64,000 nt of DNA, from NCBI RefSeq assembly GCF_027172205.1, contig NC_070614.1, positions 31,372,501 through 31,436,500 of the forward strand, read 5' to 3'. Origin of the DNA: Podarcis raffonei. Lineage: Eukaryota > Chordata > Lepidosauria > Squamata > Lacertidae. Of this stretch, positions 10,235 to 20,257 are shown piece after piece. The position numbers and the translations under genes were made by a program. The notes beneath the pieces are model-generated. The model searched no databases. It had not been told where the DNA came from and worked only from the letters and a program-made list of their open reading frames with translations. Every line of letters begins with the position of its first letter. The first letter of the stretch is position 1.

Positions 10235-11230
10235 GAACGATGTATATAACATCTAAATAACATAGCCAAAAAGACCAGTGACACATGTTCCTTGCAAAGT
10301 GCCTTTGGACCGCACAAGGCTGGAAGTACTCAAATGTATGGAATCTGTATGAATAAATGAAAAGAACTTTGTGTTTTGTACACATGGCATGCTAACATAG
10401 TCTAAAGATTTGAACACAATATTCTGATTATGAATTGTCCATAGTTACCTCCAGAGTAGGCATAGGAACTGCTTTTATAATGGATTTTTTAAACAACAAT
10501 ATGCCCAGGGCAACCAAAGTCAACAGTGATACACATTAAATCTCACATAGATATGGAAACTCTGGAGACAAGTAGGATGTGCTGCAAGCCCTCTCACCAA
10601 CCCCATAAGCAACCACACACAAATACGATTAGAGGTGCTGGCCCTTGTATTTGAATGTAAAAAAATCCACAAATTTATATTTGGAGACCAATATTAGCAG
10701 AAGCAGATGACAAACCCCATGTCTGCATTGCAAATGGTAGTTTCAAGGATACCCTTCCAACTATTTTTATTTCCTGGTGGAATACTATAGTATTTCCTTA
10801 GAGTTATTATTATTATTTTACTACTTACTAGATTTAAAAACCAACCTTCATCACAAGCTCTCATGGCAGTTCACAAGATAAACACCTGGGTGAAATTTAG
10901 AGCATTGACCAAAACACAGTGGGGGGGGGGGGGAGAAGGAGAAGGAGCGGGAAACACTGAGCCAGTCATACGTCATACAACTCTCAGTACCATGAAAATA
11001 AATAAAAACATTATTTAAAAAGAAAGAAAGAAATGAGTCTGAGAAAGTCCAGTTGAAACCAGAAGGTTCCAGACAGACTTATGTAGCAATATTATTATTT
11101 TAAATATTAGAAAGTGTGCTGTTTAGAAACTTGAAGTTTTGTTTTGTTTTGTTTTTTACATACTTTGATTATTTGTGTTAGACTCCTGGGGCTAAGTCTT
11201 TAGAAACACTGCTTTTATTTTAGGGGAACT

Positions 11231-11278
11231 CACATATATACACACATACACACACACACACACACAGAGAGAGAGAGG
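11231..11278. repeat. Compound CA/GA microsatellite (unit 1)
   Basis: A short run of AT/AC dinucleotides passes into AC and then AG dinucleotides. It is the allele-like counterpart of longer arrays at 33056-33109 and 49514-49629 in the sister units. Confidence 0.9.
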
Positions 11279-12635
11279 TTATAATTTTCCACTCCATGTT
11301 AAAAGCTTCGTTCTGCAAGAGTATACCCATATGTTGAATGTTACAGAACAAAAGGATAGGGTGATTTTCTAAAATACAGATGAAAATGAAGTGAAGAAGA
11401 AATTGCATATGGAAATCTACTTTCTATTAAGGAAAAAGAATAAGATATGTTTATAACTTATATGTTTATAACTTTTGTGATACCTGGGTAGTTTTCAGAG
11501 GAGTAAACACAGACAATATTTCTATAGTGTATTGTGTAGAATCAGGAAACCTGCTTGTTGCGGTCTCTCCTGGAACTTATTGAGACTCACAAGGAATACC
11601 CAGTGATCTGGCTTCCATGACATGCTAAACCAAATTTTATCTTAGGAAGACTGCACAAATGTTGAACCTCATGGAGAGCAGAGTACAGTAGCTTTGCTCC
11701 TCCATGATGCTTTTTAGGGTCAGATCAAGCTACACCAAGTTTTGTTTTAGCCTATCATCCAAGCCAAGACTAGTGGTTAGGCTCTCTCCTCACCAGCCAT
11801 GAATATTAACCATGAAAAAAACTTCATTACCGCTCCAAGTGAGTGAGGAGGGAGCTGAAGAACCTTGTCTTGGCTTAGCATAATGTGGCAGCCAAAATAT
11901 CTGGGTAAGCGCAAAGCAGCTGTGAGCCTATACATTTTACATGCAAAACAATGTGGTTTGTGTGCAGCATGCATTAAGGTTGAAAACATATAACAAAGAT
12001 AAAAATAGTTGAAACCTGTGTGATCTTAACCAAGAAGGAGTACTAAACATTAGGCGTAGAATACAGAATGCAGCTGAGTATGAGCCAAGTGTGTGAGTCT
12101 TGTGGAACTATTATCCATTACTCTTGCAAAAGACTCACTGAGTGAATGGGGATATCAGGAATCAAGCATTTAACATGTCCATGACCCAAATCTTATGGAC
12201 ATTGGAATTTAATAGAAGAAACTTGATTTTGAATTTGCATCATATAGGCAGCAAGTTATCCCCCTATATTTAAGAGTTACTTCAGTTTTGACCATGAATT
12301 AAAATATCAAAATATGTTTTGTAAATATGGGGATTCTCTCTAGGTGCATCTGCCCTCAGCATATTTCCACATACAAAGCAAGTATGGAAATGATGGCAGT
12401 AGGACTCCTGTGTTCCTCCTCTAGCAGTGGCAGCATTCAATCAACTTCAAGAACTTGTGAACGCCACAATCTACTAGTTTTGAAACAGTAGTAGTTTTTT
12501 TAAAAAATAATGATATCTGTATGGAATTGAAAGCTTAATTCTCATTTGAATAAAAAATAATTGTTTCTCCTTTTTTGTTCACTTCTTTCTTTTACCTTCA
12601 ACATCCAAATACCCTCCTCCAAAGTAGTAAATATT

Positions 12636-12986
12636 GCAACTCATTACCAAACTTAAAACCATGGAGAGACCTGGTCTGAACAAAGACATTGGATTCTTAT
12701 CTCATTATACATGACAAAGCCATTTTTCACCTTCTCACCCCTTGTTTTTTCCTGTAAGACCTATTGCAGTCGTTAAGAGTCGTCAACAGGCTCATCACAG
12801 CTATCTGCCAATCACCCATTCCCACCACCCTTCTGAGTAATACCCCTCCCCACCTTCTCACTATATAGAGGGATCTGGCAACTTCTGTTTCAAGTGTATC
12901 TGAAGAAGTGTGCATGCACACGAAAGCTCATACCAAGAACTAACTTAGTTGGTCTTTAAGGCGCTACTGGAAGGAAAAAAATTTTT
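12636..12986 (+). mobile_element. Penelope-like element fragment with hammerhead-type motif
   Basis: This 351-bp insertion has an 11-bp target duplication TAGTAAATATT (12625-12635 and 12987-12997). Units 2 and 3 lack it. Its right part, with CTGAAGAAGTGTGCATGCAC followed by ACGAAAGC, is the widespread vertebrate repeat end that I associate with Penelope-like retroelements. A TATA-like run lies at 12862-12869. The insertion ends 82 bases before the B1 ATG, inside the presumed intron and just upstream of the splice acceptor region. Class assignment is from recognition of the repeat end, so it is moderately sure; the insertion itself is certain. Confidence 0.72.
12900..12925 (+). ncRNA. Hammerhead-like ribozyme core (candidate)
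   Basis: The run CTGAAGA (fits the core CUGANGA) is followed by a perfectly self-complementary 14-mer GTGTGCATGCACAC that would make stem II, and then GAAA. These are the invariant pieces of a hammerhead in the right order. Stem III that should follow (after GAAAGCTCATACC) pairs poorly, so self-cleavage activity is doubtful. Hammerheads are known in Penelope-like elements, which fits the host element. Confidence 0.45.
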
Positions 12987-13068
12987 TAGTAAATATTTGT
13001 TATCACTAGAGGACTTAAACCAATACATATCTTCCTGTTTTCTTCCAGTGACAGGAAGATTTTTATTA

Positions 13069-14046
13069 ATGAAGGAGAAAATAAGTAATGAATCCTCTGT
13101 CTCTGAATTTCTGCTCCTGGAGTTCTCAGCAATACGAGAACTGCAGATTCTACACATCTCTCTGTTCCTGGCATTGTATCTGGCAACTGTATTTGAGAAT
13201 CTTCTCATCATCTCTGCTGTAGCTTTTGACCACAACCTTCACACTCCCATGTACTTCTTTCTGATGAACTTGGCAATCCAGGACCTAGGGGCTGTTTCAG
13301 TCACCATCCCCAAATCCATCGTGAATTCTCTCATGAATACCAGACACATTTCTTACAGTGGATGTGTTGCTCAAGTTCTTTTGTTTCTTTTCTTCTTATC
13401 ATCTGATATTTTCCTTCTTACAGTCATGGCATATGATCGCTATGTTGCCATTTGCAATCCATTACAATATGAAATGTTGATGAACAAGGCAGCCTGCAAA
13501 CAAATGGTTGCTGGAGTGTGGGTCGCTGGCCTTCTCTACGCAGTCATGCACACAAGTGCAACTTTTGCAACCCCTTTCTGCTCCAACATTGTCAATCAGT
13601 TCTTTTGTGAGATCCCACAGTTACTTACACTTGCCTGCTCAAACCTATACCTAATGGAAACTGGAGCTATAGTGGTGAGTATAATACTTGTGTCTGGATG
13701 TTTTGTCTTCATTGTTATCACTTATGTGCACATCTTTACTGCAGTTCTGAAAATCCCTTCTGTTGAGGGAAGGAAAAAGGCCTTCTCCACTTGTATACCC
13801 CACCTGGTTGTCTTCTCCATATTCTGTTTCACAGGATCTTTTGCTTACCTTAGGCCTCCCTCTAAGACTCCATCTGATGGGGACTTTGCATTAACTGTGA
13901 TGTATAGTCTTGTACCACCCATGATCAATCCAATAATCTATAGCATGAGAAATAAGGAGATAAAAAATGCATTATCAAAACTGTTGGGTTTGAGGCAATC
14001 TCCTCTGGATATATCTTCCAGGTTTGTTTTGAAAAGGTGTAATTAA
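13069..14046 (+). CDS. Olfactory receptor, family 14-like (B1, 325 aa)
   Basis: A type-B receptor with all OR landmarks: sequon NES (7-9), LHTPMY, MAYDRYVAIC, the loop-2 cysteines, KAFSTCIPHL, and NPIIYSMRNKEIK in TM7. I chose the ATG at 13069 because it follows the splice acceptor CTTCCTGTTTTCTTCCAG by 20 bases and gives the same start as B2 and B3. The frame stays open 40 codons further upstream, but that stretch is intron plus the Penelope-like insertion. Two oddities stand out. TM1 reads FENLLII where every sister has FGNLLII (G43E), and loop 1 reads DHNLHTP in place of DHHLHTP. Both could affect folding. It shares the patch GSFAYLRPPSK with A1 rather than with B2 or B3. Confidence 0.92.
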   Translation: MKEKISNESSVSEFLLLEFSAIRELQILHISLFLALYLATVFENLLIISAVAFDHNLHTPMYFFLMNLAIQDLGAVSVTIPKSIVNSLMNTRHISYSGCVAQVLLFLFFLSSDIFLLTVMAYDRYVAICNPLQYEMLMNKAACKQMVAGVWVAGLLYAVMHTSATFATPFCSNIVNQFFCEIPQLLTLACSNLYLMETGAIVVSIILVSGCFVFIVITYVHIFTAVLKIPSVEGRKKAFSTCIPHLVVFSIFCFTGSFAYLRPPSKTPSDGDFALTVMYSLVPPMINPIIYSMRNKEIKNALSKLLGLRQSPLDISSRFVLKRCN

Positions 14047-14750
14047 AGGGCGCTCCTGGAACACAGTATCTTTTCAAGTTAAATTTTCCTAATAGATTCA
14101 GATATGCAAACTCAACATCTGCCTTGTTTCAAAGGCTCATCTTGCTTCAGCTCAGCTCTATCACACTTTTGCTTGTCAGATCTCAGGGCATGTTGACAAT
14201 ACATTTATGTATGTATGTTGAAGTTTATACCCCATTGTTCACTTGCATGATTCTTAAAGTGGCTGAACACATCTCAGCACCCCTTTATCCTCTAAAACAT
14301 GGATAATAACAGGTCATATTTCCTTTCGGCTCTGACACACCGCAGCAATTTTAACCAAGTATTCACGTTATCAAGGAAGTGATAGCACTCAGATGAAAAT
14401 ATTTTGGGGGCGAGGAGGAATTCACAGATTTACTGGAATGTCACATGCAAACATATCTGAATTAACATCTCAGCAAAAGGTACATGCATCTTGGAGGCAG
14501 TCAGAAACACAAACACTGCCCTTGATAGGGAAGTGTCAGAATGCATGGGAAATAATACAACCTCTTTGCAAAAATATATTGCCATCTAAAGGAAGCTCAG
14601 GAGAAAACACAAAAGAGAGACACCTCCTCACCCGCCAGTGTAGATTTTTACATCACTCCTGAAACAAGAACAGGGACCAGAGGAATCCACCATTCCATTA
14701 GAAACAAATGGAAGTGTGATGGAATAGCAGCATAGATAAGTGTGACTGCA
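14047..14750. repeat. B1 3' flank
   Basis: This non-coding flank is collinear with 35504-36200, 51901-52605 and, notably, 25443-26150 behind the C1 pseudogene. It begins with AAAGGGCGCTCCTGGAACAC and includes a short TATG repeat near 14205. No gene is visible. It ends at the target duplication of the nested element. Confidence 0.8.
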
Positions 14751-15262
14751 GAGACTTCCAGGTTGGCGCCTCCGGACAATGGCGGAGCTCCTCTGATCAG
14801 GAGGAACTTGCTCCGTGGAAAATAGGGTCTGACCGCCACGGCGAAGGCGGAGACCCACAGAAATCACAAGCGGGAGAAGCTTGTGAACCTGGGATTCGGC
14901 TGGCACCTTTTGCGCCTCCCCTACTCGCGGGGAAACCCTGTTTTGGGGATCCGGAGCGACGTGGGGTGAGTGGCGCGGTGCTTTGAATCGACTGCTTTTT
15001 TCATGGAGTGAAGCCACATTGCTGTTGCTGGAGAGCGCTGACTTTTTCCTGTGGACAATTGGATTTTAAACAACTACCCGTGAGTAGAACAGAAAATTGG
15101 ATCTTTAAATATCTTAATTTGGTATCGAAGTGGGAAGGTCAAAAACAGAAAGTCCGCCTTCCGCTTTTTGTAAATAGACTGAAGCAAAGACGTTACAAGC
15201 TAAAGTCTTTGAAAGCTTTTGACAAAGGATTAAATCCCCATTGGTTAAGAACACAAAACCCC

Positions 15263-17272
15263 GGACTTCCGGGTTGGCGCCATCGTCTAATGGCGGATTC
15301 CCTCCGAGCTCCGGAGGGAATCTGCTCAACAGGGGTCGGGTCCTGCCGCGGCGGCGACGCGGGGACCCTTAGAAACCACAGGCGCTGAAGCCTGTGGACC
15401 TGGTGACTCGGTGGGCACCATTTGCGCCCCCCCGACCCGCAAAGAAGCCTTTTTAAAGGCTTCAGAACGGTGGACGGGAGTGGCGTGGTGCTGAGAGTTC
15501 GACTGCTTCCCCTGCTGAGTGAAGCTGCATGCCATGGATGGAGAGCGCTAACTTCTTCCTTTGAACATTTGGATCAAAAGTAACGACCCGTGAGTAACAC
15601 GGTAATTGGACTTAAAAGGGAAATTTATTTCTGGGAATTCGGCACGATCGGGCAAGGTGTTTAAAAGGAAGTCAGCCTACCCGCCTTGTAAACATCGTAA
15701 AGCAAGGATTTTATTACTAAGGTTGTGAGAATGCCTTTCTTTTTGTGGAAAAGAGCAATTAACTTTATATTGGGCCAATTTAAGTGACTGTGCTGGAGGA
15801 TAAGAGCTAACATTGAGAACGGAATTCACCCCTCCCCCAAAACCCGGGAGCGATCGGGGAGAGAGCCTGCGGAAGAGGTTTATAGATTTTGACAGCTGTC
15901 AAACTAGCTGTCAAAGTTGGGAAAAAATAGGAGAACTGTGTCTCTGCTGTCTTTGCTGGTTACATTTGATACGATTTGGTAACAAATTGTTAAAAATAAA
16001 GAAGAAAAAGTTAATTTGTCATTAAGTAACTAGAATCCCTCTAGAGGGGGTTCAGGACATTACAAAAATGGCTGTAAGTGGAAAAATACTGGCTGAACTG
16101 GAAAAGACCTTCCGTCTCTTGGGAAAACTACAGGAGCAGACAAATGTTTTGACTATGAATGTAATAACAATGAAGGGAACAGTAAATAAAATTGCTGAAC
16201 CTGGAAAGGATATGATTCAAGCTCCTGCAGATGAACAGGGAAGTGTTGTTGCTGATCCAAAAATCCTTACAGCCAAACAGGAGAAAGAATCTGAGTCATT
16301 TGAGGTGCCGTTTAAAGAGGAACATGAGAAAGAAGGAGGCGCTGTGATGCTGCAGACTAAAGAGAGCCAGAGGCCTGTTAAGTTGGAAATAATGGAAAAT
16401 AAGAACATGACGATGAAAGTTTGGTTGGAAGTGAAGAATGGAAATTGGAGAGATCTCCTCTTATGGGGATCTGAAGACATATGGAAATAAATATGGCCAA
16501 TGTAGAATTTGGAGCCTTTGGGACATTTGGATTTATGAGAAGTAAGAAACAAGATTTTGGCTCCATTGTTAAATATGGAGGTCTGGCTGGAAGAAATATG
16601 GACCTTATTGGAACAGAGCCTCTTCGAGATTCGGAATTTAAAATAAAGGACTATCAAGAAAACCGGCAGAGAGAAATTGAGAGAGGGTTAAGTGCCTCGG
16701 ATGTGAGATCGCCAGGCTGATTTCGGATGGACTGATGGACTTTGGTTGGGGATCGAAACCGGGAAAGGGGGTGGTAGGGCTTCGGGAATCCAAAGGGTGT
16801 AAAAATATAATTCTGTTTTAATTAAGTTGGTTTTTGCCACTAACATAAAAATGGGGATTTCGGGGAGAGATTTGGGGCCGACCTTAGTAAAAGATTGTTA
16901 AGAATAAGTGTTGGTGTATAAAGACTGAGATTTTTAAGTTAAAATAGGTTAATTAAATTGATGGGGGAATTTAGGAAAAGTATTTTAAGAATAAGTTTTG
17001 AAATATAAAGATTGAGGTTTAGAAGTTAAAATTGATTAAGTAAATTGAATTAGAGTGGGGGGGATAAAAATTGCTGAGCTAAAAATTGGAATTGGAATAC
17101 AAGAAGGGCAGGTGTGGGGAAGTCAAGGAAATTGGGTATGGAATGTAATTAAGGTAAATTTTTTCAACTGTTGTTTTTTCTTCTTCTTTTCTTTTTTTCT
17201 TTCTTTTTTTTCTTTTCTGTTTTTCTTTTATACTTTTTTTTGAAATTTTATAAACATAATTTTTTTTTAAAA
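15263..17272 (+). mobile_element. L1-derived element (inner, same family), nested
   Basis: This second copy of the family is inserted into the leader of the first, with a perfect 16-bp duplication AAGAACACAAAACCCC (15247-15262 and 17273-17288). It begins GGACTTCCGGGTTGGCGCC, has the same leader architecture, a related coding region (16068-16720) and a pyrimidine-rich 3' end (17165-17265). Its length of 2.01 kb equals that of the outer copy without insertions, which argues for a defined mobile family rather than random L1 debris. Confidence 0.78.
16068..16720 (+). pseudogene. ORF of the inner L1-derived element, broken
   Basis: The first frame (16068-16490, 140 aa) starts MAVSGKILAELEKTFRLL with a heptad-like N-terminus. 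It stops, and the related C-terminal part continues in another frame (16481-16720, 79 aa) with GAFGTFGF and a tail KIKDYQEN ... LSASDVRSPG. The outer copy has matching pieces GAFGFGG and SIKEYEED ... LRASDIRTPDG in one frame, so this copy has a frameshift around 16470-16495. I do not recognise the protein beyond its L1-element context; it may be a divergent ORF1-like RNA-binding protein. Confidence 0.6.
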
Positions 17273-17664
17273 AAAGAACACAAAACCCCACTTGGAAGCA
17301 GGTTTCAAACCTAGTAAGCCTGCAGGAGAGAGGGGGAAATTAAACTACCACAGCTCTGAACCTGGGAACGGGCTGCCAGGTGACGTTCGGGAAATGCTTG
17401 CTGACAGAACGGATTTGACAGTTAGTTAATATAAGAGTAAGATACTGTTTCCATTGTCCTCTTCTGCATTTAAAATGGAGGAAAAAGTGACTGAAAATCG
17501 AAACTAAGTTTATTGTTTGAGCTGTGCTTGAAAGAACTGATACAAGTGGAGACTGTTTCCCTCTAGAGGGAGTTTTTGAAACTGTTACAGGAGAGTAACT
17601 GGGGAGGTCTCCAGCTGCAAGATAAAGATTCTGAGAACCAGAGATTGACCTTGGACTATTCAAA

Positions 17665-18306
17665 ATGTTGATAGGAGAAGCTGTTGTGACTGCATTATGG
17701 AAGACAAACTATTTGCTGGAAGAGCTACATAAAAAGACGGATGACATGAGGGTTGAAGTGAATAATTTGAGACAAAAAGCGAGCACCAACCTGGCACAGG
17801 ATCCTACTTTGGCAGAACAAATGGTGGAGGAAAAGGAGAAAGTTGTTGTTCTCGAACCTAAAATAGCACAAGTGGGATCTTCAGTTTCACATAAGCAAGT
17901 GGAGGACTATAAATTGAGGCCTTTTATGATTGAAGTTAGAAAAAACCAGATTTTGAAGACTGGATCCCGGCTTGGACTGAAGAAGGAAAGTTGGAAAGAT
18001 CCCTCTACCCAGGGATTAATTGGCTTTTGGGACATGGATTTGGATTTGGAGGAGATCGAAGGTTTGGGGGCCTTTGGATTTGGAGGAATGTCGAAGTACA
18101 TCCTGAAATACTGTATAAACCCTAGCTTCAATTATGGGAATTCGGCTGAAATGTCCAGAAGGAATAAAAGTAATGCTAGGATGGAGTTCCCACGAGATTT
18201 GCTCTTTAGCATTAAAGAATATGAAGAAGATCTGCAGAAGGGGCCTGGAAATGATTTAAGAGCCTCGGACATAAGAACTCCAGATGGATGGACTATATGG
18301 AATTGA
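17665..18306 (+). CDS. ORF of the outer L1-derived element (213 aa, unknown)
   Basis: This open frame encodes a probable coiled coil at the N-terminus (residues 1-35, LWKTNYLLEELHKKTDDMRV), a charged middle and a glycine/phenylalanine patch GLGAFGFGG near 132-140. The end is SIKEYEEDLQKGPGNDLRASD. It has no match to reverse transcriptase, endonuclease or any host family I know. The similar but broken frame in the inner copy shows that it is the family's own protein. By position (after a GC-rich L1-type leader) it may take the place of L1 ORF1. I infer no enzymatic role. Confidence 0.55.
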   Translation: MLIGEAVVTALWKTNYLLEELHKKTDDMRVEVNNLRQKASTNLAQDPTLAEQMVEEKEKVVVLEPKIAQVGSSVSHKQVEDYKLRPFMIEVRKNQILKTGSRLGLKKESWKDPSTQGLIGFWDMDLDLEEIEGLGAFGFGGMSKYILKYCINPSFNYGNSAEMSRRNKSNARMEFPRDLLFSIKEYEEDLQKGPGNDLRASDIRTPDGWTIWN

Positions 18307-18728
18307 CGGAAAGGACTGGCAGAATCCGAAACCAGGGAGAGGAGTTGATGGAAGAAGATTAGAAAATCTAAAGTTTGTTTATTGCAAAATTAATGAGTGA
18401 TAGAAAAATGGTGGATTGATATTTTATGGATTTAGCAGAAATGTTATACGGAGCTAAGCATATATAAGTATTTTAGCTTTAATGTTAACATAAGGTTAAA
18501 AAATAAAATAAAATATGTTATTTACAATTTGACAGAGAATAGAGAAAGATGGAAAGGATTTGCTGAAATAACTAGTAGAAGTGGAATACAAAAAGGGAGG
18601 TGAGAGGAGGTCGAAGAAACAAGGGAATGAAAGAAATGTTTCAGCTTGATGGTTTGTGCTTTGTGTTGTTTATATATTGTATTGTTTATGTATTGTATTG
18701 TTCTTATTGTATTGTTCTTATGTATTGT

Positions 18729-20117
18729 CATGGGACCTAGACAGCTCTGGTTGCCCTAACAGATGATCTTCGTAGACAGCTGGATCGAGGCGGGTCGGGG
18801 CTGCTGATTCTTCTAGATCTGTCAGCAGCTTTCGACATGGTCGATCATGAACTTCTGGACCACCGCCTTGCCGACGTGGGGATCCAGGGCACAGTCCTTC
18901 AATGGCTGTGCTCGTTTCTCTCTGGTCGGGGACAGAGGGTGGCGCTTGGGGGGGAATTGTCATCGCGCCACTCCTTGGTGTGTGGAGTACCTCAGGGTGC
19001 GATACTCTCCCCAATGCTTTTCAACATCTTTATGCGCCCCCCTCGCCCAGCTGGTTCGGAGTTTTGGGCTGGGTTGCCATCAGTATGCCGATGACACCCA
19101 ACTCTATCTGTTGATGGATGGCCATCCTGACTCGGCCCCAGACACACTGACCAGATGTTTGGAAGCTGTGGCTGGATGGTTACGTGGGAGCCGGTTGAAG
19201 CTAAATCCTTCAAAGACAGAGGTCCTGTTGCTAGGACAGGGCGATATGGGATTGGGGGGGCAACTCCCATCTCTTGCGGGGGCGCAATTAGTGCCAGCAC
19301 CGTCCGTTAAGAGTTTGGGTGTAATCTTCGACACCTCCCTTTCCATGGAGGCGCAGATTGCAGCTATAACAAAGGCGGCATTTTTCCATCTCCCCCAAGC
19401 TAAGCAGTTGGCTCCTTACCTCTCTCGCCCTGACCTAGCCACTGTGATCCACGCGACGGTCACCTCCAGACTGGATTATTGTAACTCGCTCTACGTGGGG
19501 CTGCCCTTGAGACTGACCCAGAAACTCCAGCGGGTGCAGAATGCTGCAGCGAGACTCCTTACAAGGTCTTCGCTGCGAGATCAACTCACCCGGTGCTATA
19601 CCAGCTGCACTGGCTCCCGGTGGAGTACAGGATCAGGTTTAAGGTGCTGGTTTTAACCTTTAAAGCCCTATACGGCCTAGGACCCTCGTACCTATGGGAC
19701 CGCCTCTCCTGGTATGCCCCACAGAGAAACTTACGGTCTTCAAATAAAAACATCTTGAAGGTCCCAGGCCACAGAGAAGTTAGGCTGGCCTCAACTAGAG
19801 CCAGGGCTTTTTCGGCTGTGGCTCCGATCTGGTGGAACACTCTGTCACAAGAGACTAGGGCCCTGCGGGACTTGACATCTTTCCGCAGGGCCTGCAAGAC
19901 AGAGCTGTTCCACCAGGCCTTTGGCCAGGGCACAGCCTGACTCCCTCCCTCGGCAATCTTCGCGGAGCTCGGGCCCAATGGTTGCCAGTGGCTTAAATTT
20001 ATTAATTTTATAATGAATGATTTTAGAGTGTTGTTTATGCTGTACTTTTGTACTGTTTTATTGTTGTTAGCCGCCCTGAGCCCGGCTTCGGCTGGGGAGG
20101 GCGGGATATAAATAAAA

Positions 20118-20164
<47 letters not shown>
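18729..20164 (+). mobile_element. L2-group LINE, 5'-truncated
   Basis: This element is inserted in the 3' part of the outer L1-derived element, with a direct repeat of about 9-11 bp (ATGTATTGT core, 18720-18728 and about 20167-20175). Conceptual pieces show the L2/CR1-group reverse transcriptase: DLSAAFDMVDHELL, CGVPQGAILSPMLFN, YADDTQLYL, LKLNPSKTEVLLLG and the C-terminal QLHWLPVEYRI ... FHQAFGQGTA. The frame changes about twice (near 19040 and 19590), so it is inactive. The 3' end GCCGCCCTGAGCCC ... GGGCGGGATATAAAT runs into an ATT microsatellite (20120-20168), as is typical for this group. Confidence 0.88.

Positions 20165-20168
<4 letters not shown>
20120..20168. repeat. (ATT)n microsatellite tail of the L2 copy
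   Basis: About 15 ATT units directly follow the L2 3' end. The repeat belongs to the tail of that LINE. Confidence 0.92.
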
Positions 20169-20257
20169 GTATTGTTTCTTTCTCTCTTTTTTTGCTTTTC
20201 TTTTTTGTCTTTTTTCCTGTTAAAAGTAATAAATATTATTTCAAAAAAAAAAAAAAG

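Larger units (their letters stand above)
8869..12635. repeat. Unit 1 A-B intergenic spacer
   Basis: This non-coding spacer is collinear with 30713-34450 and 47176-50847. It holds the A1 3' flank and then the promoter side of B1. Within it are a BovB insertion (10094-10234), a G-run near 10920 and a compound microsatellite (11231-11278). Short open frames such as 9715-10008 recur in every unit but match no family I know and show no start context, so I do not call them genes. Confidence 0.75.
14751..20257 (+). mobile_element. L1-derived element (outer), interrupted by two nested insertions
   Basis: The outer element lies between a 16-bp target duplication (GATAAGTGTGACTGCA at 14735-14750 and the one-mismatch copy at 20258-20273). 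It starts with a GC-rich leader, ACTTCCAGGTTGGCGCC, typical of L1 5' ends, carries a 213-codon frame (17665-18306) and ends in an A-run. Its 3' untranslated part (about 18540-18640) resembles the 3' part of the full-type L1 at 57854-60421 (ATTTGCTGAA, ATACAARAAGG, GAGGAGGTC). Without the insertions at 15263-17272 and 18729-20164 it is about 2.0 kb. It has no reverse transcriptase, so it looks like a half-L1 type passenger moved by L1 machinery. Confidence 0.78.

Noticed and set aside
12949-13068. Longer N-terminus of B1 (and equivalent 44-codon extensions before B2 and B3, 29 codons before C1 and C3)
   Set aside because: The extra codons cross a clear pyrimidine tract plus AG acceptor, vary between copies and in B1 include a transposon insertion; ORs start at the conserved ATG 20 bases after the acceptor.
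14628-15388. Open frames in the GC-rich block at 14.6-15.5 kb, considered as a CpG-island host gene
   Set aside because: The block is the 5' leader of L1-type elements, repeated in the inner and outer copies.
18847-19656. Host reverse-transcriptase-like gene
   Set aside because: YADDTQLYL and VPQGAILSP motifs with an L2-type tail and target duplication show a LINE.
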